Of a stretch of 64,000 nucleotides of DNA, positions 51,061-58,624 are shown in pieces. The DNA is taken from NCBI GenBank assembly GCA_965212205.1, contig CBDBUX010000017.1:1-64000 (forward strand). The letters are read 5' to 3'. The notes under the pieces are model-generated. The model was not told the origin of the DNA. It saw only the letters and a list, made by a program, of their open reading frames with translations, and did no database searches. Position 1 is the first letter of the stretch; every line of letters begins with the position of its first letter. The translations under genes were made by a program, and so were the position numbers. This DNA is from JAHEJJ01 sp965212205 (GTDB lineage Bacteria; Bacteroidota; Bacteroidia; Flavobacteriales; Flavobacteriaceae).

Positions 51061-51558
51061 ATGAAAAAGTTTGTATTAATTGCAGTTTTAGCTTTGGTCG
51101 GGATTTCAGCCCAGGCGCAGAACCAGTTCCGTGCCGGAGCTCATCTCGGTCTGCCTATTGGTGATGCCGGTGATTTTGCTACTTTTAACATCGCTGTTGA
51201 TCTTGGCTACCTCTTTGAAATAAGTGAAGAAGTCCAGGTGGGGCCAACCATCGGATATTCTCATTCTTTTGGAGATACAATCGATACCGGTTTAGGCAGC
51301 ATCGATATTGATGATGTTCAGTTTATCCCAATTGCGGCAAGCGGACATTACAATTTCACGGAACAATTCTGGTTTGGTCTTGATCTTGGATATGCTCTAG
51401 GGATCAACGACGGCAATGACGGCGGTTTTTATTATAGCCCCAGGTTTGCCTATGGCGTTAGCCCTCAAATAGATATCGTGGCGGCCTTTAGGGGCATCAG
51501 CGTAGATGGAGGTTCCTGGGACGTGATCTCGGTTGGCGTTGAATTTGGGATCGACTAA
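51061..51558 (+). CDS. Small outer-membrane beta-barrel protein
   Basis: 165 residues. The signal ends in ISAQAQ (about 20). The rest is a series of amphipathic strands (FRAGAHLGLPIG, FNIAVDLGYLFEIS, VQVGPTIGYSHSF, HYNFTEQFWFGLDLGYAL) ending in VISVGVEFGID, consistent with an 8-stranded barrel of the OmpX/OmpW or outer_membrane_beta type. The mature part is acidic with turn motifs rich in Asp and Gly. Role unknown. A strong terminator follows. Confidence 0.8.
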   Translation: MKKFVLIAVLALVGISAQAQNQFRAGAHLGLPIGDAGDFATFNIAVDLGYLFEISEEVQVGPTIGYSHSFGDTIDTGLGSIDIDDVQFIPIAASGHYNFTEQFWFGLDLGYALGINDGNDGGFYYSPRFAYGVSPQIDIVAAFRGISVDGGSWDVISVGVEFGID

Positions 51559-51581
51559 TTTCCAAAAACATAATATTTGCA

Positions 51582-51606
51582 AGGAGGCCAATGGCCTCCT
51601 TTTTTT
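51582..51606 (+). terminator. Terminator after the small OMP gene
   Basis: Perfect AGGAGGCC / GGCCTCCT stem, loop AAT, then TTTTTT. Confidence 0.9.
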
Positions 51607-51625
51607 GTTTACGGCAACAGCTAAA

Positions 51626-51658
51626 TTCCTGAAATTCAAGTATTATTTCTTATCTTTA
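51626..51658 (+). promoter_or_regulatory. Predicted promoter of the DUF4251 gene
   Basis: TTCC at 51626-51629, a 21-base spacer, then TATCTTTA at 51651-51658 (seven of eight to TAnnTTTG), 65 bases before the ATG at 51724. Confidence 0.35.
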
Positions 51659-51723
51659 AGAGAAGAGCTTATTCGGCTAGTACCGATATAAACATATGAT
51701 CATCTAATATAATACCGAGAACT

Positions 51724-52254
51724 ATGAAAAAGTACGTCGCATTAATCCTTAGCCTGGTGTTGCTGAACATATCGGCTGAAGCCCAGACCTCAAGGGAAGA
51801 AAAAAAGAAATTAAAAAAAGAACAGGCCGAGCGTGATTATCAGAAAACCAAAGACCTTGTGAATTCAAATACATTCACATTTGTAGCATTGCAAGCCGCT
51901 CCGCTCGGAGGAGGACAGTTTTTTTTAAACACCAGACCCAATTATTTACATGTTAATGAAACAGAGACCGATATATATCTACCTTATTTCGGTGTGGTTC
52001 GGGCTCCCAATGGCTATTCCCCGGAAGGCGGAATTAAATTTACAGGTGATCTTGAGAACTATACGGTAAAGTTCGATGATGAAAAACACCGTATTGTACT
52101 GTCTTTCGAAATTCAACGGGGGCACGAGAGGCACGAATTCAATTTTAATATGTATAAGGCAGGCGCCACCTCATTAACCGTGGCCAGCAGCAGAAGAAAT
52201 TCGATAGTATACACTGGCATTATTAGCGAGTTGGAGCTTCCATTAACAAATTAG
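51724..52254 (+). CDS. DUF4251 family exported protein
   Basis: 176 residues. The signal peptide ends in SAEAQ; then a highly charged coil (EEKKKLKKEQAERDYQ), followed by the DUF4251 core: FTFVALQAAPLGGGQFFLNTRPNYLHV, YLPYFGVVRAPNGYSPEGGIKFTG, and a C-terminal strand pair with SSRRNSIVYTGII. The family is Bacteroidota-specific, presumably periplasmic, and has no assigned function. The next gene starts 72 bases on. Confidence 0.88.
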   Translation: MKKYVALILSLVLLNISAEAQTSREEKKKLKKEQAERDYQKTKDLVNSNTFTFVALQAAPLGGGQFFLNTRPNYLHVNETETDIYLPYFGVVRAPNGYSPEGGIKFTGDLENYTVKFDDEKHRIVLSFEIQRGHERHEFNFNMYKAGATSLTVASSRRNSIVYTGIISELELPLTN

Positions 52255-52326
52255 AAATTAATGGAGTCATAAGCATTAGAACATACCCTGTGCTTAGGAC
52301 TACATTACTATTTACAAATATTTCTC

Positions 52327-53025
52327 ATGCGAATATTCTGGATAGCCTTCCTGGCTGTCCTGGGTTTTGCTGTTATCGCGCAGGACGATTATCCTACCCA
52401 GCGCAAAACCATGGTCGAAACCCAATTAAAAGCCAGGGATATAGACGAAAAGGCCACTCTGTTGGCGATGGAAAAGGTTCCCAGGGAGCAATTTGTTCCC
52501 AAAGAATATCGAATGTATTCCTATACAGACGGACCGCTGCCGATAGGAGAGGGGCAGACCATTTCCCAACCTTATATCGTAGCCTATATGACCCAGTCCC
52601 TTGGTCTAAAGCCTGGGCATAGGGTTTTGGAAGTAGGGACAGGTTCGGGTTACCAGGCGGCTGTTCTGGCCGAAATTGTCGACTCGGTGTATACTATCGA
52701 GATTGTGAGAAGTCTAGGCTTGAGATCCAGATCACTTTTAAAATCCTTGGGATATCTCAATGTCCAGGTTAAGATTGGAGACGGATATCACGGCTGGGAA
52801 GAAAAAGGTCCCTTCGACGCGATCATGGTAACGGCCGGGGCCGAAGAAATACCTCAACCACTGATCGATCAGCTAAAAAATGGAGGCCGAATGATTATTC
52901 CTGTGGGACCTCATCGAGGGGTACGTCAATTGGTACAATTGGATAAAAAAAATGGAAAAATCAGGAGGAAGAATGTGATGGCCGTAAGATTCGTACCCTT
53001 TACAAGAAGTGATCAGCGGCCATAA
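52327..53025 (+). CDS. pcm: Protein-L-isoaspartate O-methyltransferase with signal peptide
   Basis: 232 residues. It methylates damaged isoaspartyl residues using SAM. Family motifs: PREQFVPKEY, GEGQTISQPYIVAYMTQ, VLEVGTGSGYQAAVLAE (motif I), VTAGAEEIPQPLIDQL, and a C-terminal VRFVPF. The N terminus (MRIFWIAFLAVLGFAVIAQ) is a signal peptide, so the enzyme is probably periplasmic. It is the second exported SAM enzyme within 2 kb. A terminator follows within the next 31 bases. Confidence 0.9.
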   Translation: MRIFWIAFLAVLGFAVIAQDDYPTQRKTMVETQLKARDIDEKATLLAMEKVPREQFVPKEYRMYSYTDGPLPIGEGQTISQPYIVAYMTQSLGLKPGHRVLEVGTGSGYQAAVLAEIVDSVYTIEIVRSLGLRSRSLLKSLGYLNVQVKIGDGYHGWEEKGPFDAIMVTAGAEEIPQPLIDQLKNGGRMIIPVGPHRGVRQLVQLDKKNGKIRRKNVMAVRFVPFTRSDQRP

Positions 53026-53026
53026 A

Positions 53027-53056
53027 AAAAGGAGTCAATCTTCATTGTCTCCTTTT
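53027..53056. terminator. Bidirectional terminator between pcm and the minus-strand mini-ORFs
   Basis: AAAAGGAGTCAAT / ATTGTCTCCTTTT with one T-T mismatch and loop CTTC. On the plus strand TTTT follows; on the minus strand the run is CCTTTTTTT, closing the mini-ORF transcript. Confidence 0.8.
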
Positions 53057-53104
53057 AATTATTCATCTTTTCTTTTCAGCAGGGGTAAGGGCGACCTAAA
53101 TTTA

Positions 53105-53212
53105 TTAAACATAATTTCTGCTTTCGGTCCAACGTACTCTCTTGCTGTCCTTAAAATTTGAGAAGAAATTAAACCTTCTCGCTTGGGTTGGTGAAAAATT
53201 TCTTGATTTCAT
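53105..53212 (-). CDS. Basic mini-ORF A (35 residues), paralogue of mini-ORF B
   Basis: ATG 53212 to TAA 53105. The C-terminal half FFSNFKDSKRVRWTESRNY aligns with FFSSFRDSKRVRWTEARHY of mini-ORF B. Of 19 aligned codons, 15 encode the same residue, and six of those 15 differ synonymously (TTC/TTT, AGC/AGT, AAG/AAA, CGT/AGA, ACC/ACA, AGA/AGG). The non-identical ones are conservative (N/S, K/R, S/A, N/H). This pattern is a clear sign of translated, selected sequence. There is no signal peptide; strongly basic. No family recognised. It is last of three ORFs before the terminator at 53056-53027. Confidence 0.65.
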   Translation of the reverse strand: MKSRNFSPTQARRFNFFSNFKDSKRVRWTESRNYV

Positions 53213-53258
53213 CTTTTGATTGATTTAAAGGTTGATAATTGTTTTTACTGTTTTTTAA

Positions 53259-53378
53259 CTAGGCAAAGGTATAATGCCTTGCTTCTGTCCATCTTACTCT
53301 TTTACTGTCTCTAAAACTTGAAAAGAAAGAGTGTCTCTTAGATTCTGTTGGTAAATGTTTCTTGCTTAAATTTCTCAT
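53259..53378 (-). CDS. Basic mini-ORF B (39 residues), paralogue of mini-ORF A
   Basis: ATG 53378 to TAG 53259, 12 bases after mini-ORF C and 46 bases before mini-ORF A. It carries the shared core FFSSFRDSKRVRWTEARHY plus the tail TFA. The N-terminal half (MRNLSKKHLPTESKRH) is different from A but equally basic. The peptide is about 39 residues long with no Cys and no hydrophobic segment, so it is soluble; binding to nucleic acid, ribosome or another acidic partner is possible but only inferred. Confidence 0.65.
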   Translation of the reverse strand: MRNLSKKHLPTESKRHSFFSSFRDSKRVRWTEARHYTFA

Positions 53379-53390
53379 GACTGTTGTTTT

Positions 53391-53504
53391 TTATGCCAAA
53401 ATGGCTTTATTGATTGTTGATGTCGGTTCATTTTTATGGCTCCAGCCGAATCCCATTATCAGGTGAATTCTATTAACTTTAGTTTTTCTTTTTTCGGTTC
53501 TCAT
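53391..53504 (-). CDS. Basic mini-ORF C (37 residues), first of the minus-strand set
   Basis: ATG 53504 to TAA 53391, 12 bases upstream of mini-ORF B on the same strand. The N-terminal part is basic (MRTEKRKTKVNRIH) and is followed by LIMGFGWSHKNE. It does not share the RVRWTE core of A and B, so it lacks the paralogue evidence and is supported only by position and spacing. Confidence 0.45.
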   Translation of the reverse strand: MRTEKRKTKVNRIHLIMGFGWSHKNEPTSTINKAILA

Positions 53505-53770
53505 CGGAGTCTTTTTAAACGACTTACAACTAATAGACGGTGGAATAATGTTTTTGTTACAGTACTATGTATAAAATAGTACCATTTTATGCAAATTTTA
53601 ACAATTCAAAAGACATAAAATTTATTTAAAACATTGATATACAGTATTATAGGTTTTTATATGTAGTTTAAAATATTTTCTACCGTCAATGAATAAGATC
53701 GATTTTTCTCCGAGATCAGTAATTATTTATATAAAAAACACTGCTATTTAATCAATATTGACCATATAAA
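53505..53770. other. AT-rich intergenic region between mini-ORFs and the EF-G2 gene
   Basis: No coding sequence is seen. The region is very AT-rich and contains the inverted repeat at 53562-53582. It must hold the promoter of the minus-strand mini-ORFs, but no clear TTG/TAnnTTTG pair stands out on that strand. Confidence 0.4.
53562..53582. repeat. Inverted repeat, possible operator
   Basis: Perfect 7-base arms GTACTAT and ATAGTAC around a 7-base centre GTATAAA, 58 bases upstream of mini-ORF C. No T-run follows on either strand, so it is not a terminator; its spacing resembles a regulator binding site. Confidence 0.35.
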
Positions 53771-53804
53771 TTTGAAAGAAAATTGTCAAAAAATCGTAAC
53801 TTAG
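53771..53804 (+). promoter_or_regulatory. Predicted promoter of the EF-G2 gene
   Basis: TTTG at 53771-53774, a 22-base spacer, then TAACTTAG at 53797-53804 (seven of eight), 50 bases before the ATG at 53854. Confidence 0.45.
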
Positions 53805-53853
53805 AAGACTACCCAATACCTAACTGATAAATAATTTCAAAAAGCTCAGATAA

Positions 53854-55965
53854 ATGAAAATATACGATGACAAACACATCAAAAATGTGGTCTTTGTAGG
53901 TGCCCATAATTCGGGCAAAACCACACTGGCAGAAACCATGTTGTTCGAAGCCGGTCTCATCAACAGGCGAGGTACTGTTGAAAATAAGAATACGGTTTCA
54001 GATTATCACGAAATCGAACACGAGAGAGAGACCTCTGTATTCGCCACTCCCTTACATACCGAATGGAGAAACTATAAGATCAATATTATAGATACCCCCG
54101 GGCTCGACGATTATGTTGGAGAGATCATCTCATCGATCAGGGTTGCCGATACCATAGTTAATGTGATCAACGCTCAGCATGGGGTAGAGATCGGAACTGA
54201 GATCATATGGAATTATGTGGACAACTACCTCAAACCAACATTATTCGTGATCAATCAGATCGATCATATGAATGCCAACTATGAGGACTCATTAAAAGGT
54301 ATTCGTTCCTTGGTAGGAAATAAGGCGGCGATAATTCAATATCCACTCATCATAGACGGGGCACAGTGCATTGTTGATGTACTTAAAATGAAATGCTACA
54401 AGTTTTCACCTGAAGGTGGAAAACCTGAAAAGCTTGAGATTCCTGAAGACCAGAAAGAAAGAGCAGAAGCACTGCATAACGAGTTGGTGGAAAAAGCAGC
54501 AGAAAACGATGAGGAATTGCTCGAATTATATTTTGATAAAGGGACGCTAAACGAAGACGAAATGCGGCAGGGTATTAAAGCAGGGATGTTAAATCATGAT
54601 CTGTTTCCTGTTTTTGTAGTTTCTGCACTCAACGATATGGGTAGCGGCCGCTTAATGGGCTTTATCGATAATGTGGCACCAGCTGCAGCAGATCTAAAGC
54701 CTGAACAGACAGAAGAAGGGGTTGTGGTAGATCGATCCAAAGAGGCACCCACGGCCTTGTTTGTCTTTAAAACAATCCATCAGCCAAGCCTCGGGCAAAT
54801 TACTTTTTTCAAAGTTAAATCTGGTGAAGTAAATGCCAACGACAAGCTTGTAAATTCTCGTAATGGAGAAACCGAAGTACTTAATCAACTCTATATAATG
54901 GATGGTAAAAAGCGGGAAGCCGTATCTAAGCTTTCTGTAGGGGATATTGGTGCTACTTTGAAGCTAAAACATACACTAACCAACGACACCCTCCATCAGT
55001 CGGGCAAGAAGGTAACCATCCGTCCTATAAAATACCCGGAACCACGTACCCGAAAAGCGATATTCGCAGAACAGGAGCATGAAGAAGAGAAACTCAGTGA
55101 CGCCCTGCGAAAGATCCATATCCAGGATCCGACCGTAGTTGTGGAGTATTCAAAGGAATTGAAACAGCAAATACTCGGATGTCAGGGAGAATTACATCTG
55201 GCCTCTATTAAATGGCTTTTAAAGCATATTTATGGGGTAGAAGTTAGATTTGAACAACCCAGAATTGCCTATAGAGAAACCATACAAAAACCTTCTAACG
55301 CGAATTACAGGCACAAAAAGCAATCGGGCGGTGCCGGACAGTTTGCTCAGGTACATTTAAAAATAGAACCCTGGTACGAAGGAATTCCCGATCCTCAGGG
55401 ATTCTCACTCAGAGGCAAAGACGAAGTGGAACTTCCCTGGGGAGGGAAATTGATATTCTACAACTGTATAGTTGGTGGTGTAATCGATGCGCGCTATTTG
55501 CCTTCGATCAAAAAAGGAATACTCGAAGTAATGGAATCAGGACCGCTTACCGGGTCGTATATAAGGGATGTGAGGGTAATGGTATACGACGGTAAAATGC
55601 ATTCTGTCGATTCGAACGATATCTCGTTTAAAATAGCCGGAGCCCATGCCTTTAAGGATGCATTTCTTAATGCCAAACCCAAATTGCTGGAGCCAATACA
55701 GGAACTTACGGTTAAGGTGCCCGAGGATATGGTAGGTAGCGTTATGACCGACCTGCAATCCAGGCGTTCTATCATACAGGGTATTGATAGTATTGATCAT
55801 TACCAGATCCTGAAAGCAAGTGTTCCGCAATCAGAATTATACGGTTATTCTACAGACCTGAGATCTTTAACCCAGGGAAAAGCAACTTTCAGTTCTAATT
55901 TTGATTCTTTTAAGGCGGTACCACAAAATATACAGGCGTCGCTGGTGAAAACCGTAGAAGCGTAA
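53854..55965 (+). CDS. fusA2: Elongation factor G paralogue (Bacteroidota EF-G2 type)
   Basis: 703 residues with the full EF-G domain order. The GTP-binding domain has P-loop GAHNSGKT at 16-23, DTPGL at 80-84 where EF-G has DTPGH (the catalytic His is Leu84), and NQID at 134-137 where NKxD is expected. Domain IV contains the extended tip region near 485-600, and domain V (VKVPEDMVGSVMTDLQSRR) is well kept. This matches the EF-G2 subfamily known from Bacteroides, reported to support translocation without normal GTP hydrolysis. Likely used in starvation or slow growth. A strong terminator overlaps the next gene end. Confidence 0.88.
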   Translation: MKIYDDKHIKNVVFVGAHNSGKTTLAETMLFEAGLINRRGTVENKNTVSDYHEIEHERETSVFATPLHTEWRNYKINIIDTPGLDDYVGEIISSIRVADTIVNVINAQHGVEIGTEIIWNYVDNYLKPTLFVINQIDHMNANYEDSLKGIRSLVGNKAAIIQYPLIIDGAQCIVDVLKMKCYKFSPEGGKPEKLEIPEDQKERAEALHNELVEKAAENDEELLELYFDKGTLNEDEMRQGIKAGMLNHDLFPVFVVSALNDMGSGRLMGFIDNVAPAAADLKPEQTEEGVVVDRSKEAPTALFVFKTIHQPSLGQITFFKVKSGEVNANDKLVNSRNGETEVLNQLYIMDGKKREAVSKLSVGDIGATLKLKHTLTNDTLHQSGKKVTIRPIKYPEPRTRKAIFAEQEHEEEKLSDALRKIHIQDPTVVVEYSKELKQQILGCQGELHLASIKWLLKHIYGVEVRFEQPRIAYRETIQKPSNANYRHKKQSGGAGQFAQVHLKIEPWYEGIPDPQGFSLRGKDEVELPWGGKLIFYNCIVGGVIDARYLPSIKKGILEVMESGPLTGSYIRDVRVMVYDGKMHSVDSNDISFKIAGAHAFKDAFLNAKPKLLEPIQELTVKVPEDMVGSVMTDLQSRRSIIQGIDSIDHYQILKASVPQSELYGYSTDLRSLTQGKATFSSNFDSFKAVPQNIQASLVKTVEA

Positions 55966-55978
55966 AAGATCTGCCAAT

Positions 55979-56034
55979 AAGCTGCATTGCCCCAGGCCTA
56001 ATCGGTACTTGTGGTAATGCGGCTTAGTTTTTTC
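55979..56034 (+). terminator. Terminator of the EF-G2 gene
   Basis: AAGCTGCATTGCC pairs with GGTAATGCGGCTT with two G-T pairs, followed by AGTTTTTT. The hairpin overlaps the 3' end of the convergent CxxC protein gene (stop at 56024). Confidence 0.7.
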
Positions 56035-56632
56035 GTAGTATTTCCAGGATCTCATCGTATTTTTCAATCCTGGTATAGAGTTTACCACCTATATTTAAGA
56101 TGGGTGTCCTCAGAGAGTCTATGGGGTCTGCTTCTCCGAAAGCGACTTGTAGTTGATCCTTAATTTGAGGCTTTTCAGCGAGGTTTAGTATATCAAAAAT
56201 GTATCGACCCTTGTTTATTTCCAGCAACAAACTATCGCATGTCTCGCAATTGGGGGTAAGGTAGATCACCACTGGTTTTACAGGTTTGATACTGATAAGC
56301 TCATACTCTTTTTTCAGCGCCCGGTTCGACAAACTGTCGTTTACTTCAATCTTAAAAGAATAATTTGGCGTTTTGTCTCGCATCAAAACCAGGGTTTTTA
56401 CATGAACTTTCGACGTTGCCGGAACCCTTATAAAGCGAGGCTTTGCCCTGCTTTGCCGAAAATTTGTCCCGCTTACCGTGAGTTTTACATCAAGGTCATG
56501 TTCGTTTTCATTTACAGCATAAAGGGCGATCCTATTGGGAATATCTTTCTCAATAATGCGAATTGGCCGATCCTGAGCTGAAACCGAAAAAATCACAACA
56601 AAAAAACAGAGAAGAAATAGAATTCTGAACAT
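56024..56632 (-). CDS. Exported protein with C-terminal glutaredoxin-like CxxC domain
   Basis: 202 residues. Signal peptide to about 19 (SVSAQ). The middle (about 30-110) is beta-rich with no known motif. From about 118, VVIYLTPNCETCDSLLLEI gives a glutaredoxin-like start with C-E-T-C as active-site pair, then RTPILNIGGKLYTRI, the TP-containing cis-Pro loop. It is probably a periplasmic thiol-disulfide protein. It stands alone between the EF-G2 gene and the channel gene. Confidence 0.72.
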   Translation of the reverse strand: MFRILFLLCFFVVIFSVSAQDRPIRIIEKDIPNRIALYAVNENEHDLDVKLTVSGTNFRQSRAKPRFIRVPATSKVHVKTLVLMRDKTPNYSFKIEVNDSLSNRALKKEYELISIKPVKPVVIYLTPNCETCDSLLLEINKGRYIFDILNLAEKPQIKDQLQVAFGEADPIDSLRTPILNIGGKLYTRIEKYDEILEILRKN

Positions 56633-56725
56633 ATTGGCGAACTACTGTATAAACAATATAAGCAATTCTTAGAAGTGGCCTCTATGGTTCAAAGGCTGTA
56701 CCCTTATAAACTTCGCATATGGAAT

Positions 56726-58003
56726 TCAGCTATTCTGTTCAGAAAAACTACTGGGCAATTCAAAAATTTCCAAATCAAAATAGGGCACGGCCGCCAGGAG
56801 GTGATCAAATATGTCAGCCATGATATATTCATAATTCTGCCAACGTTGGTCGCTGCTAAAAGTATAGATCTCAATTGGGATACCTTGCGAAGTGGGCTCT
56901 AACTGGCGGGTCATCAAAGTCATGTCCTGGTTTAGTGCACTGTGATTTTCCAGGTAGGTTTGAATGTATTTTCGGAAAACCCCAATATTGGTCAGGTTTC
57001 TTCCATTGATCGCTATTGATTTGTCTATATCATTTTGCTGATTATACTTCTCGATCTTTAAACTGCTGCTCTCAAGATAATCTGAAATCAACTGGATTGG
57101 TTTAAGGCGTTCTACATCATCTTCACTGAGATATTTTATGCTTTTCTGTTTTAGGATCAGGGCCCTTTTAATACGCCGCCCTCCCGATTCGGACATCCCG
57201 CGCCAATTCTTAAAAGAATCTGAGATAAGCGAATACGTCGGGATGGTCGTAATGGTTTTATCCCAATTCTGGACCTTTACCGTAGCGAGGTTAATCTCTA
57301 TTACATCACCGTCGGCGCCGTATTTTTCAAAACTGATCCAGTCGCCAATGCGAACCATATCATTGATACTCACCTGAATACTGGCTACAAATCCAAGAAT
57401 AGAATCCTTAAATATCAATAAGATAACAGCCGAAGCAGCGCCTAATGCTGTGAAAAACTTCCATATAGATGTATCGGTAACAATGGCGAATATGGTCATT
57501 ATCCCACCTACCCAGGCAAAAATCATAAATACCTGAATATAGCTGTCAATCGGTTTATCGCGGAACTGTGCTAATTTCTTGAGATAGTCCCGAATACTGT
57601 ACAGCAGTGCTTTTATGATATATAGCACTAAAACTACCGCTAATATATAGCCGAATTTCAAGCAAAGAACTTCGGCGTATTGGAAGTCGCTAAAAACCAA
57701 GGGTAAGAATTCTATCCATACAATCAATGGAATAATATAGGCCAGGTAACGCGGCAATTTATTGGTGATAACTATATCATCGAAACTCGTCTTGGTTAAG
57801 CGGGCAAGACGAATCGAGAATACCCGAATAATTTTGCGAACTATGATAAATATGATAAAAACCACCAGGGTAGTGGCTATCAAAAGGCCTATTGAATTAA
57901 GGTAACGCGCCGGGTTTTCAGCCATCCCCAATTCAATCAGATAATCATATATAAAGTGTTTTATATTGATATTCACAATTGGAAAGTTTGCGTAAAAATA
58001 CAC
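56726..58003 (-). CDS. Mechanosensitive channel, MscS family (YbdG-like)
   Basis: 425 residues. N-terminal helices are at about 37-58, 85-105, 112-132 and 155-175, then the pore helix (TALGAASAVILLIFKDSILGF) and the MscS beta domain with MVRIGDWISFEKYGADGDVIEINLATVKVQNWDKTITTIP. A C-terminal extension of about 100 residues resembles YbdG-type channels, which adjust to mild osmotic shock. ATG 58003 is used. It is divergent from the BLUF gene across 78 bases. Confidence 0.88.
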   Translation of the reverse strand: MYFYANFPIVNINIKHFIYDYLIELGMAENPARYLNSIGLLIATTLVVFIIFIIVRKIIRVFSIRLARLTKTSFDDIVITNKLPRYLAYIIPLIVWIEFLPLVFSDFQYAEVLCLKFGYILAVVLVLYIIKALLYSIRDYLKKLAQFRDKPIDSYIQVFMIFAWVGGIMTIFAIVTDTSIWKFFTALGAASAVILLIFKDSILGFVASIQVSINDMVRIGDWISFEKYGADGDVIEINLATVKVQNWDKTITTIPTYSLISDSFKNWRGMSESGGRRIKRALILKQKSIKYLSEDDVERLKPIQLISDYLESSSLKIEKYNQQNDIDKSIAINGRNLTNIGVFRKYIQTYLENHSALNQDMTLMTRQLEPTSQGIPIEIYTFSSDQRWQNYEYIMADIFDHLLAAVPYFDLEIFELPSSFSEQNS

Positions 58004-58060
58004 GCAAATTTTGATTTCTCAGGGATTCGAATTTCAACCCTATTAATATTAGCTATTTAC

Positions 58061-58068
58061 TACCTTTG
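58061..58068 (+). promoter_or_regulatory. Predicted -7 element of the BLUF gene
   Basis: TACCTTTG is a perfect TAnnTTTG, 14 bases before the BLUF ATG. The -33 position has TTC rather than TTG and the spacing is long. Confidence 0.4.
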
Positions 58069-58081
58069 AGCAAGAAAGAAT

Positions 58082-58552
58082 TTGCCAATGCCATTTCAGC
58101 TAACCTATCACTCCATTGCGTCTGAGAAACTCACAGGTGAAGATCTTAAGGCGGTTATGAATATTGCGACAACAAACAATCAAAAACTTGAAATAACCGG
58201 ATGTCTGATCTATCATAACAAATTCTTTCTTCAAATACTGGAAGGGCAGAAGGAGGTAGTGCTTGAGCTTTTTGACGCGATTAAACTCGATGATAGACAC
58301 GAGCAGGTAACATTGCTTTCCACCGATGAAAGTAAAGACAGATTGTTCGATAATTGGGCCATGGCGTTCTATCATATACCAGAAAAAGGCGAGCTGGATC
58401 AATCTGAAAAAGAAATCAAGAACGATCTGATCGAGTTTTCCAATTCAACTGACAAACCTAATTTTACGCTCAAGGTATTTTGGTATAATGTGCGCCAAAT
58501 ATTGCGTTCTGAAGGATATTTTCGTAGCGGTTTGATTAAAGGTGATTTCTGA
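58082..58552 (+). CDS. BLUF-domain blue-light photoreceptor
   Basis: 156 residues; a flavin-binding sensor of blue light. All residues of the BLUF hydrogen-bond network are in place at the spacing seen in AppA: Y9 in LTYHS, N33 and the ITG loop (38-40), Q51 in FLQILEG, W92 and M94 in NWAM. DRHEQVTLL at 71-79 is the usual DxRH segment. About 50 residues after the domain form a helical cap, with no output domain, so it signals by protein contact. Its partner is unknown; the divergent neighbour is a mechanosensitive channel. Confidence 0.9.
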   Translation: MPMPFQLTYHSIASEKLTGEDLKAVMNIATTNNQKLEITGCLIYHNKFFLQILEGQKEVVLELFDAIKLDDRHEQVTLLSTDESKDRLFDNWAMAFYHIPEKGELDQSEKEIKNDLIEFSNSTDKPNFTLKVFWYNVRQILRSEGYFRSGLIKGDF

Positions 58553-58624
58553 TCCGCGGATGACCAAACCCTATAATCCCTTTATGAATTAGTCGAACTG
58601 AATACTTTTCAGCGTACCGATAAG

